Shown: piece after piece, positions 1-6,079 of the stretch | How positions within the stretch are numbered: the first letter of the stretch is position 1 | Layout: each line of letters starts with the position of its first letter | Source: Candidatus Opitulatrix cubana | Lineage (GTDB): Bacteria; Actinomycetota; Actinomycetes; Actinomycetales; Bifidobacteriaceae | Direction of reading: 5' to 3' | DNA: 11,046 nt | NCBI GenBank assembly: GCA_031283665.1 | Contig: JAITBJ010000045.1 | Location: forward strand, 1 to 11,046 | Translations under genes and position numbers: made by a program | Notes under the pieces: model-generated | What the model saw: only the letters and a program-made list of their open reading frames with translations | The model's database searches: none | Told to the model about the DNA's origin: nothing

Positions 1-85
1 CAAGGTGAAACATTTTAGCTAAAGCTCGTGCAGTGGAAGATTTTCCGCTTCCGCTTGCTCCGTCAATAGCGCAAACAATATACAT
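1..85 (-). CDS. cmk: Cytidylate kinase, N-terminal 28 residues (partial)
   Basis: Read on the minus strand from the ATG at 85-83, the frame stays open to the window edge. It encodes MYIVCAIDGASGSGKSSTAR followed by ALAKMFHL. The early IDGASGSGKSS is a P-loop placed a few residues from the N-terminus, with a small residue before SGSGK. That matches the IAIDGPAGSGKST-x-AR-x-LA start of CMP/dCMP kinase, which phosphorylates CMP to CDP for nucleotide synthesis. Other small P-loop kinases (shikimate or adenylate kinase) fit less well, but only 28 residues are visible. The gene is divergent from the rpsF operon. It has no Shine-Dalgarno site, and an extended -10 element ends 6 nt before the start, so its mRNA may be leaderless. 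Confidence 0.8.
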   Translation of the reverse strand, partial: MYIVCAIDGASGSGKSSTARALAKMFHL

Positions 86-100
86 AATATAAGTCTAACA
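86..100 (-). promoter_or_regulatory. Extended -10 promoter for leaderless cmk
   Basis: On the minus strand, TGT (100-98) and the hexamer TAGACT (97-92) are followed by exactly 6 nt (91-86) and then the cmk ATG. The same TGn-TAnnnT-6 nt-ATG layout occurs before thrE, hydA and the DUF3048 gene. With a transcription start 6-7 nt after the -10, the mRNA would begin at or next to the A of the ATG. I see no clear -35. A perfect TATAAT lies further upstream on the same strand (121-116) and could give a transcript with a leader of about 25-30 nt instead. Confidence 0.55.
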
Positions 101-136
101 GATAGAGCATTTTTGATTATAAAATCTACTCTATTA

Positions 137-179
137 GCATTTTGCCTTTTTGTTTTTGTTTTTTGATTTTGTTTTACTG
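137..179 (+). other. T-rich tract in the cmk/rpsF divergent promoter region
   Basis: The plus strand here is almost entirely T with scattered G, including runs such as TTTTTGTTTTTG. It lies just upstream of the rpsF -10 and behind the cmk promoter. It contains a weak -35-like TTGATT at 163-168. An A/T tract at this distance could act as an UP-like element or be flexible promoter DNA. No ORF of note and no hairpin followed by a T run (terminator) was seen. Confidence 0.4.
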
Positions 180-184
180 CGTAT

Positions 185-195
185 TAGTATAAACT
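185..195 (+). promoter_or_regulatory. rpsF operon -10 region
   Basis: TAGTAT (185-190) and TAAACT (190-195) overlap here. TAAACT is identical to the proposed thrE -10 and would place the transcription start at about 202, giving a leader of about 44 nt that holds the whole hairpin at 208-231. A weak TTGATT at 163-168 sits 16 bp before TAGTAT and could serve as a -35. Unlike the leaderless promoters here, TAAACT is not preceded by TGn. Confidence 0.5.
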
Positions 196-207
196 GTTAA
201 GTGAAAC

Positions 208-231
208 CTTGCTGCGTTTTGCAGCCGTAAG
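208..231 (+). promoter_or_regulatory. S6:S18-binding leader hairpin (autoregulation of the rpsF operon)
   Basis: The leader can fold as follows: lower stem C208-G231, U209-A230, U210-A229 and G211-U228; a 3-nt bulge CCG (225-227) on the 3' side; upper stem C212-G224, U213-A223, G214-C222 and C215-G221; and loop GUUUU (216-220). A hairpin with an unpaired CCG on the 3' side, just upstream of rpsF, is the known mark of the leader bound by the S6:S18 complex, which mimics its 16S rRNA site and represses the operon. The Shine-Dalgarno GAAAGGA (235-241) follows 3 nt after the stem, so protein binding would block ribosome loading. The fold was done by hand. Confidence 0.75.
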
Positions 232-245
232 CCCGAAAGGAAAAT

Positions 246-536
246 ATGATAAAATATGAAATGATGACTATTTTAGATTCATCTCTAAATAGTGAAAAAG
301 TGTCTGACTTTATAGATAAAGTAAGCACGGTGATAAAAAGTGATAAAGGCACTGTTGACCATGTTGATAATTGGGGAAAGAGAACTCTTGCTTATGAAAT
401 CAAAAAGCACAATGATGGGAATTATGTGCTATTTGAATACACAGCGCAGCCAAAGACTTCAAAGGAAATTGACCGTCAGCTGCATTTAGATGATCAAGTT
501 TTACGATTCAAAATCTTTAATAAGGAGAATGTATAA
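246..536 (+). CDS. rpsF: 30S ribosomal protein S6
   Basis: The protein has 96 residues, a normal length for S6. It binds the central domain of 16S rRNA in the small-subunit platform as a partner of S18. The N-terminal YEMMTILDSSL, the central WGKRTLAYEIKKHNDGNYVLFEY, and the late DRQLHLDDQVLRFKIF are the recurrent S6 blocks covering the whole fold. A Shine-Dalgarno GAAAGGA (235-241) lies just before the ATG. It is the first gene of rpsF-ssb-rpsR-rplI-dnaB, and its stop codon overlaps the ssb start by one base (TAATG). The bulged hairpin in its leader suggests feedback control by the S6:S18 complex, both proteins of which this operon encodes. Confidence 0.96.
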   Translation: MIKYEMMTILDSSLNSEKVSDFIDKVSTVIKSDKGTVDHVDNWGKRTLAYEIKKHNDGNYVLFEYTAQPKTSKEIDRQLHLDDQVLRFKIFNKENV

Positions 537-1171
537 TGGCTGGCGAAACATATTTAACAGTGGTAGGAAATCTAACAGCTGATCCACAATATAGAGTATT
601 AGGCGAAAAAAATACACCTAATGTAACTTTTTCAATTGCTTCTACTCCTAGACAGTTTGACAGAAACTCAGGCGATTGGAAAGACCAAGATACAGTTTTT
701 TTCAATTGCGTTTCATGGTCTAATCTTGCAGATAATATAAGCAAATCGCTCAAAAAAGGTATGAGAGTGATTGCAAGAGGCTCTTTAGAACCAAATAATT
801 ACACAAATAAAGATGGTGTGAATGTGAGAGACTTTAGATTGAGAGTGATTGAAATTGGTCCGAGTTTGGCTTATCAGACAGCTGATGTGTCACGCGGAAT
901 GTCACAAAATGATAGTGTTATGCCAAACAGCTTTCAAAATAATTTCTCTAACAATAGTGCTCCGGCTAGCCCTGCAAATGCTCAAGCACCCGCAGAGCCT
1001 ACAACAGCTGTAAATATCACTACACCAAATTCGGCTGATGAGAGTCCTTGGTCTCAGCAAACTAATGCGGCTCAAAGTAAAGAAGCTGACAGCAAACCAT
1101 CTACTAGCGCTGATAGCAAAATAGCAGATGAAGATATTTTAAGTACTGATGGCGGAAATCCGTTTTTATAA
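536..1171 (+). CDS. ssb: Single-stranded DNA-binding protein
   Basis: This 211-residue protein coats single-stranded DNA in replication, recombination and repair. The OB fold spans about residues 1-112, beginning MAGETYLTVVGNLTADP and running through ASTPRQFDRNSGDWKDQ to EIGPSLAYQTA. These blocks match actinobacterial SSBs closely. Residues about 113-195 form a low-complexity Asn/Ser/Ala/Gln/Pro linker that includes DESPW, resembling the DDPW of actinobacterial tails. The C-terminal tip is acidic (DEDILSTDGG) but ends NPFL, not the usual Pro-Phe terminus, so one Leu follows the Phe that normally docks on partner proteins. Its ATG overlaps the rpsF stop by 1 nt, with a strong AAGGAG (522-527) 8 nt upstream. 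Confidence 0.95.
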   Translation: MAGETYLTVVGNLTADPQYRVLGEKNTPNVTFSIASTPRQFDRNSGDWKDQDTVFFNCVSWSNLADNISKSLKKGMRVIARGSLEPNNYTNKDGVNVRDFRLRVIEIGPSLAYQTADVSRGMSQNDSVMPNSFQNNFSNNSAPASPANAQAPAEPTTAVNITTPNSADESPWSQQTNAAQSKEADSKPSTSADSKIADEDILSTDGGNPFL

Positions 1172-1188
1172 AAAGAAAGGAATTGTAA

Positions 1189-1461
1189 ATGCCAATATAT
1201 AAAAATAAAAAACGCAATTTTGAATTAAAATATAAAAAGGTAAACCCTTTAAAAGAGTTTAAAGTAAAAACTGTAACATATAAAGATGTTCCTATTTTGC
1301 AAAAATTCGTAACCGATAAAGGCAAAATCAGATCAAGAGAAATTACAGGTGTGACTGCTCAGCAGCAAAGAGAGGTAGCTCGTGCTATCAAAAATGCAAG
1401 AGAGTTAGCTTTGATGCCTTTTGTACCTAAAAAAGCGAAAAGCGAGGGTTATGATGGCTAA
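1189..1461 (+). CDS. rpsR: 30S ribosomal protein S18 (cysteine-free form)
   Basis: The protein has 90 residues. The core from about residue 28 (VTYKDVPILQKFVTDKGKIRSREITG) to LALMPF at about 77 is diagnostic of S18, which pairs with S6 on the 30S platform. The N-terminus is a basic extension containing NPLK, as I recall from bifidobacterial and related S18 proteins. There is no cysteine, so this is the zinc-independent (C-minus) form. A Shine-Dalgarno-like AGAAAGG (1174-1180) lies 8 nt before the ATG. The gene follows ssb after 17 nt and overlaps rplI by 8 nt. Confidence 0.95.
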   Translation: MPIYKNKKRNFELKYKKVNPLKEFKVKTVTYKDVPILQKFVTDKGKIRSREITGVTAQQQREVARAIKNARELALMPFVPKKAKSEGYDG

Positions 1462-1915
1462 AATTATTTTGACAAAAGCGGTTGACAAACTTGGGCGCAC
1501 AGGTGATATTGTTGATGTGAAAGCAGGATATGCCCGAAACTTTCTTATACCAAATGGCCTAGCTCAAAAATGGTCAGAGGGTGCTGAAAAGCATGTGAAG
1601 CTTTTAGCTAGTTCTCAAGTGGCAAAATTAGAAAATGATTTATCTGCTGCAAAGGATGTAGCTGATTCTTTGCAAAGTTTTGGTGAAATTGCTATTGAGG
1701 TAAAAACTACTAAAACAGGTAAACTCTATGGAAGCGTGAGCGCTAATAAGATTCTTGATGCGATATATGAAAGCACTAAAATCAAATTAGATTCAAAGAG
1801 TCTAAAATCGCATGACCATATAAAAGAAGCTGGCACTCATAGTGTAGAGGTTCAATTGCATCCTGATGTGAAAGTGGATGTTAAATTAAAAATAGTTCCA
1901 AATAGTGGAAAATAA
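1454..1915 (+). CDS. rplI: 50S ribosomal protein L9
   Basis: The protein has 153 residues when started at the ATG at 1454 (MAKIILTKAVDKLGRTGDIV). It binds 23S rRNA near the L1 stalk. The N-terminal RNA-binding domain (about 1-52) holds the L9 signature GDIVDVKAGYARNFLIPNGLA. A long helix follows (about 52-80), and the C-terminal domain has GKLYGSVSANKI and VEVQLHPDVKVDVKLKI. The frame is open upstream to an ATG at 1421, but that would add residues encoded inside the rpsR 3' end and foreign to L9. GAGGG (1444-1448) sits 5 nt before 1454. The adjacent in-frame ATG at 1451 is an alternative that adds only one Met. The start overlaps rpsR by 8 nt, suggesting translational coupling. Confidence 0.95.
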   Translation: MAKIILTKAVDKLGRTGDIVDVKAGYARNFLIPNGLAQKWSEGAEKHVKLLASSQVAKLENDLSAAKDVADSLQSFGEIAIEVKTTKTGKLYGSVSANKILDAIYESTKIKLDSKSLKSHDHIKEAGTHSVEVQLHPDVKVDVKLKIVPNSGK

Positions 1916-3299
1916 TTTAGACAATCTGCCAAGTGATATAGACGCGGAAAAGTCTGTACTTGGTGCTATGCTGATGTCAGCAGATGCCATTGCAGAAATT
2001 GTGCAAGTTTTAAAACCTCAACATTTTTTTTATGCTCCACATAGAATAATTCTTGAGCAGATTTATAAACTTTATGAAAAGGGTATATCTGCTGAGCCTA
2101 TATCATTAGTAGACACTTTGAAAAAGCAAAAGCTTGCAGATAGCATCGGCGGTGAAGTTTATATCACTGAATTATTAGATAGCGTCTCCACCACTTCTAA
2201 TGTGACATATTGGGCTAATATAGTTCATGAAAAATATATTCAGCGTCAGCTGATTATGAGCGGATTTCAAATAGCTCAGCTGGGGCATTTAGACGGAGCA
2301 GGTGATGCTGATGAGGCTCTAAATCTTGCACAGCAGTCTCTTTTTGATTTAGCAAATGAGGACCAAAAGTCTGAGTCAGAGAAGCTAAATGTGGGAGTCA
2401 CTCATCTTTTAGAAGATTTAGAAACTATGAGAAAAAACGATAATGTTTTAGGCGTGGAAACAGGCTTCAAAAAATTAGATGAAAAAATTCATGGGTTTGC
2501 TAATGGTCAGATGATTGTTTTAGGAGCACGACCTGGAATTGGTAAAACGGCTATAGCAGTGGACATTGCGCGAAATGTGACTATTAGAAAAGGGCATAGC
2601 GTTTATATGATTTCGCTAGAAATGTCAAAAGAGGAGCTTTATTCAAGAATTCTTTCTGCCGAGGCAAAAGTAAATCATAATAAGTTTTTAGAGCCTAATA
2701 AATTGACTAATGATGAATGGGAAAGACTAAACATTATTCGCTCACGAATTGAGGGCGCTAATTTATTTATAGAGTCTCCTCCGGGAATCACAATTCCGCA
2801 AATTAGATCAAAAGCACGACAAATGAAGCATGCTCACGGTATGGATTTGCTAATTATAGACTATTTAGGTTTGATAAACTCGCTAGACACATCCCTGCCA
2901 AGAGTTCAAATAATTAGCGATTTTACTCGTGATTTGAAGCTGCTTGCAAAAGATTTGAATATACCTATTCTGCTTCTTTCACAGCTAAACCGTGAATCTG
3001 AAAAAAGAGCTGCATTTTCTAAATCGGAATTAGATGTGGACCGTTCTGCTCCAAAAATGAGCGAATTGAGAGAGTCCGGCTCTATTGAGCAGGATGCAGA
3101 TGTGGTTTTACTTTTGCACAGAGCTATGATTCCGGGCACCGAGGATGAATCATTTTCAAATGAAGCAAAATTATTTATTGCCAAAAATAGAAGAGGCTCT
3201 CAAGGAGTGGTCTTTTTGAGATTTGAGGGCGATTATGTTAGATTTTCTGAAACAGCACCAGTGGACCAATTTGGTGCTCCGCCATCTGATATTGCGTAG
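1905..3299 (+). CDS. dnaB: Replicative DNA helicase DnaB
   Basis: This 464-residue protein is the hexameric 5'-3' helicase that unwinds the replication fork. The N-terminal DnaB domain (about 5-110) begins PSDIDAEKSVLGAML, where primase and loader interactions occur. The RecA-like C-terminal domain carries Walker A GARPGIGKT (207-215), the SLEMS motif (237-241), Walker B LLIIDY (315-320), LSQLNR (358-363), SELRESGSIEQDADVV (386-401), and KNRRG (427-431), whose arginines include the likely arginine finger. All key motifs are intact, and there is no intein, which some actinobacterial DnaB proteins carry. The start is GTG at 1905, overlapping the end of rplI by 11 nt with no Shine-Dalgarno site, so translation probably relies on coupling to rplI. 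The stop is TAG. Confidence 0.96.
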   Translation: MENNLDNLPSDIDAEKSVLGAMLMSADAIAEIVQVLKPQHFFYAPHRIILEQIYKLYEKGISAEPISLVDTLKKQKLADSIGGEVYITELLDSVSTTSNVTYWANIVHEKYIQRQLIMSGFQIAQLGHLDGAGDADEALNLAQQSLFDLANEDQKSESEKLNVGVTHLLEDLETMRKNDNVLGVETGFKKLDEKIHGFANGQMIVLGARPGIGKTAIAVDIARNVTIRKGHSVYMISLEMSKEELYSRILSAEAKVNHNKFLEPNKLTNDEWERLNIIRSRIEGANLFIESPPGITIPQIRSKARQMKHAHGMDLLIIDYLGLINSLDTSLPRVQIISDFTRDLKLLAKDLNIPILLLSQLNRESEKRAAFSKSELDVDRSAPKMSELRESGSIEQDADVVLLLHRAMIPGTEDESFSNEAKLFIAKNRRGSQGVVFLRFEGDYVRFSETAPVDQFGAPPSDIA

Positions 3300-3333
3300 A
3301 TTGATTTGAGTAGATTTGTGGTCAATCAAATAA

Positions 3334-3342
3334 TGATAAACT
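3334..3342 (+). promoter_or_regulatory. Extended -10 promoter for leaderless thrE
   Basis: TGA (3334-3336) plus TAAACT (3337-3342) is followed by 6 nt and the thrE ATG at 3349. There is no Shine-Dalgarno site between dnaB and thrE. TTGTGG at 3316-3321 is only a poor -35 with a short spacer. The layout repeats that before cmk, hydA and the DUF3048 gene, so transcription probably starts at the ATG. Confidence 0.6.
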
Positions 3343-3348
3343 AGAATT

Positions 3349-4767
3349 ATGCAGCCTCTTCACGAAACTATTGACGAATTAGAGCAGAAATCATATGCAG
3401 TTATGCGAATAGGCGTGTTAGCGCTTTCGTCAGGATGCGGCGGCTATGGAGTGAAAGAGTTTATGACTGACACAGCTGCTTTTTTAGGAATTGAAAATCA
3501 AGCACATGTGACGCTAACAGAGATTAATTCCACATGCAGATCTAAAGGCCATTCGCTTACAAGAGTTCATGATATTTCAACTGTGGATGTGAATGTTGAT
3601 AGGATTTATGAACTTGAAAAGCTGGTAGATAAAATAAAAGATGATAAATCTTTGCCGGTTTACGGCACAAAAAGTTCATCGCCTTTAATAGAAGATGCTG
3701 TTTTAGAGCTGCCGCTTATTAGAAAAATTAAGAAATCTGTAAAAAAGCAAACTCGTGAAGAAGCAGATGAAAGTCGTGAAAAATTAGATTGGCTCAATAC
3801 TCAGTTAAACATTATTGAAGCTAGAAAAGTGCCGTACGATAGCCCTATTATTGGACCTTTGTCCGCTTTAGGGTGTGCTGGAATATCGCTGATTATCGGT
3901 CTTGATTTCCCAGCAGCTATTTGCGCTTTTATAGGCGGCGCATTTGGGCAGATACTTCGCTGGTATATGGGACGGAAAAATATAAATCAGTTTGCGTCAA
4001 TTGGAGCTAGTGTGGTCCTTGCAGGAGCTGTGTATATTTTATGCTCTAATGTGGTGGATTTATTATATAATGGCACACCTATTGCTATGAGCGGATATGT
4101 GGCGAGTATGATTTTTATAATTCCAGGTTTTCCTATGTTTACAGGTGCTTTAGATTTGGCAAAATTAGATTTTTCTTCAGGGCTTCAAAGGATTTTATAT
4201 GCTGTTACTGTGCTTTTGGTAGCAGGTTTTGCGCTTTGGGTGGTAGCTGGTGTTACAGGTTTTGCTCCAGTGCCACCAATTAGTGCTACATCGCCTGAGG
4301 CTTTGACTATTGCTATTTTTGCACTAGCATCATTTTTTGGAACGATTGGTTTTGCATTTTTATTCAGATGCCCATTAGCACTATCATTTGTTTGCGGCGT
4401 TTTAGGGATGTTTGCAAATTTGATTTACTTTTTTGAAGAAAGATATATTAACATTCCGCAAGCCGCGGCAGCATTATTTGCAGCTTTGATAATTGGTGTG
4501 ATTTCGAATTATTTTAGCGTGAAGCGGCATATTCCGCGGCTTGCTTTTTCAGTAGCAATATCTGTGATAATGGTCCCCGGTGCTGCACTTTATAATATGC
4601 TTTATTATTTTAATATAAAAGAGATTAATATGGGCATTTTTTGGTTTTTTCAAGTGGCTACTGTTTTATGCGCTATAGCATTAGGGCTTATACTAGCACA
4701 TATTTTAACTGATAAAAGCTGGACATTTAACGATTCTAAAACGCTAACCTCTAGTACAGACATTTGA
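3349..4767 (+). CDS. thrE: ThrE-family threonine/serine exporter
   Basis: This 472-residue inner-membrane protein fits the ThrE family, whose known member in Corynebacterium exports L-threonine and L-serine using the proton gradient. Residues about 15-150 form the soluble N-terminal domain, with ALSSGCGGYGVKEFMTDTAAFLG and HVTLTEIN typical of this family. A charged linker (KKSVKKQTREEADESREK, about 128-145) follows. From about 167 onward there are roughly ten hydrophobic segments, near 167-184, 186-202, 214-233, 245-262, 281-301, 318-340, 343-361, 370-389, 397-420 and 430-452. The IIPGFPMFTGALDL block sits in the middle. Both halves are in a single chain, as in actinobacterial ThrE; many other bacteria split them into two proteins. 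The exact substrate is inferred. It probably shares a transcript with the next gene 16 nt downstream. Confidence 0.85.
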   Translation: MQPLHETIDELEQKSYAVMRIGVLALSSGCGGYGVKEFMTDTAAFLGIENQAHVTLTEINSTCRSKGHSLTRVHDISTVDVNVDRIYELEKLVDKIKDDKSLPVYGTKSSSPLIEDAVLELPLIRKIKKSVKKQTREEADESREKLDWLNTQLNIIEARKVPYDSPIIGPLSALGCAGISLIIGLDFPAAICAFIGGAFGQILRWYMGRKNINQFASIGASVVLAGAVYILCSNVVDLLYNGTPIAMSGYVASMIFIIPGFPMFTGALDLAKLDFSSGLQRILYAVTVLLVAGFALWVVAGVTGFAPVPPISATSPEALTIAIFALASFFGTIGFAFLFRCPLALSFVCGVLGMFANLIYFFEERYINIPQAAAALFAALIIGVISNYFSVKRHIPRLAFSVAISVIMVPGAALYNMLYYFNIKEINMGIFWFFQVATVLCAIALGLILAHILTDKSWTFNDSKTLTSSTDI

Positions 4768-4783
4768 TTATAAAGGGCATAAT

Positions 4784-6061
4784 TTGAATCTTTTTTTTGA
4801 TATATTAGTAATACTAATTTTTACTCTGTTAGGCGGTTTGTTCACAGCTATAGAAATGGCTTTTATCACACTTAGATCCTCTCAATTAGAGCAGCTGAAA
4901 GTTAAAACTGATAAAAAGTCAAAGCGCGTAATTGAGCTAGCAAATGATCCAAATAGATTTTTATCTGCTGGTCAAATAGGTGTAACAGTGGCAGGATTTT
5001 TGTCTGCATCATTTGGCGCGGCTACAATTATTCCTTATTTAGAGCCAGCATTTTCATGGCTGCCGTACGGTGTTAGATATACTACAATTTTGATTATTTT
5101 GACCTTAGTGATTGCATATCTTTCATTAGTTTTTGGTGAATTAGTTCCTAAGCGTATAGCATTGGCAAACCCTATAGGTGTGGCACGAGTCACATCATCA
5201 TTTATAGATTTTTTCTCTAAAGCCGTTAAGCCTGTTGTTTGGCTTTTATCACGCTCTACTAATGGAGTGGTGAAGATTTTGGGAGGAAATCCTGAAGTGA
5301 CAAAAGACGAAATTACCACAGCAGAACTCAAAACTATGGTGATGGGGCATGACGAACTGCCAGCAGAGGAAAAAGAGATTTTAACAGATATTTTTGAAGC
5401 AGGTGAAAGAACTGTGGAGCAAGTTATGAAGCCTAGAGGAGATGTAATTTTTTTAGAAGCAGATGATAAAATAGTTTCTATTATCAAAACAGTGTCTCAA
5501 GCACAGTTTACTCGGTATCCTGTGATAGATGATGATTTAGATGGTGTTTTGGGATTTGTGCATATAAGAGATTTGCTTCTTGAATACTCTAAAAACTCTA
5601 AAACGAATAAAAAAGTAATTGACTTTGTAAGGCCGCTTTTGAGAATACCAGGCACTGCAATGATTATTCCGGCATTAGCATCTATTAAGGCAAATGCTTC
5701 GCAAATTGCGTTAGTGATAGATGAATATGGCGGCACTGACGGAATTGTGACACTTGAAGATATTTTAGAGGAGTTTGTAGGTGAGATTTATGATGAATAT
5801 GATCAAAACACTACAAAAGGGCTCTTTAGAAAAACGGATGGAACTCTATTTTTAGATGGCGCTTTAAGTATAGAGGACTTTACTGAAAAGACTTCCGTGA
5901 CCCTTGAAGACGGACCTTATGAAACACTTGCAGGCTATATTATGCATAAATTAGGTCGTGTAGCAAAACTAAGTGATGTGGTGATTGTAAAAGGTGTGAA
6001 ATTAGTAGTTTCAAAAATAGACCATCGCAGAATAGCACGAGTAAAAGTTTTAGGACTTTAG
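4784..6061 (+). CDS. CNNM/CorC-family membrane protein with CBS pair (hemolysin C-like)
   Basis: This 425-residue protein has the three-part layout of the family: DUF21/CNNM membrane domain (about 1-180, hydrophobic segments near 4-24, 60-80, 98-118 and 130-155), a CBS pair (about 212-335) and a CorC/HlyC C-terminal domain (about 345-425). Family marks include TAIEMAFITLRSSQL, ELVPKRIALANP, VMKPRGDVIFLEADD, RYPVIDDDLDGVLGFVHIRDLL and VIDEYGGTDGIVTLEDILEEFVGEI. Members are linked to magnesium or other divalent-cation transport; the 'hemolysin' label is historical. The start is TTG at 4784: the next Met is residue 25, which would remove the first membrane segment. A modest AAAGGG (4772-4777) lies 6 nt upstream. 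It follows thrE closely, so co-transcription is likely. The substrate cannot be told from sequence. Confidence 0.88.
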   Translation: MNLFFDILVILIFTLLGGLFTAIEMAFITLRSSQLEQLKVKTDKKSKRVIELANDPNRFLSAGQIGVTVAGFLSASFGAATIIPYLEPAFSWLPYGVRYTTILIILTLVIAYLSLVFGELVPKRIALANPIGVARVTSSFIDFFSKAVKPVVWLLSRSTNGVVKILGGNPEVTKDEITTAELKTMVMGHDELPAEEKEILTDIFEAGERTVEQVMKPRGDVIFLEADDKIVSIIKTVSQAQFTRYPVIDDDLDGVLGFVHIRDLLLEYSKNSKTNKKVIDFVRPLLRIPGTAMIIPALASIKANASQIALVIDEYGGTDGIVTLEDILEEFVGEIYDEYDQNTTKGLFRKTDGTLFLDGALSIEDFTEKTSVTLEDGPYETLAGYIMHKLGRVAKLSDVVIVKGVKLVVSKIDHRRIARVKVLGL

Positions 6062-6064
6062 ATT

Positions 6065-6073
6065 TGGTATACT
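6065..6073 (+). promoter_or_regulatory. Extended -10 promoter for leaderless hydA
   Basis: TGG (6065-6067) plus TATACT (6068-6073) is followed by 6 nt and the hydA ATG at 6080. This is the best -10 match in the window. The element begins 4 nt after the TAG stop of the preceding gene, so any -35 would lie inside that coding sequence; none is clear. There is no Shine-Dalgarno site. hydA therefore appears to have its own promoter and could be regulated separately from the transporter pair upstream. Confidence 0.65.
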
Positions 6074-6079
6074 TATTTT

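Noticed and set aside
116..121. Perfect TATAAT on the minus strand as the main cmk promoter
   Set aside because: It has no TGn extension or good -35, while TGT-TAGACT nearer the ATG fits the spacing seen at three other genes. It is kept only as an alternative.
1421..1453. Longer N-terminus for L9 from the ATG at 1421
   Set aside because: It would overlap the end of rpsR and add basic residues not found in L9. The ATG at 1454 has GAGGG 5 nt upstream and gives the normal L9 start.
3301..3329. Inverted repeat TTGATT...AATCAA after dnaB as a terminator
   Set aside because: Only 6 AT-rich base pairs around a 17-nt loop and no T run afterwards; it is too weak for a terminator.
5035..5487. Long open frame on the minus strand inside the CNNM/CorC gene (also similar minus frames at 6667-6945, 7927-8352, 8550-8996 and 9748-9993)
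   Set aside because: They lie wholly or mostly opposite genes with clear family matches, their translations are Ser/Ile/Thr-rich with no recognisable domain, and none has a convincing start signal. They are shadow frames.
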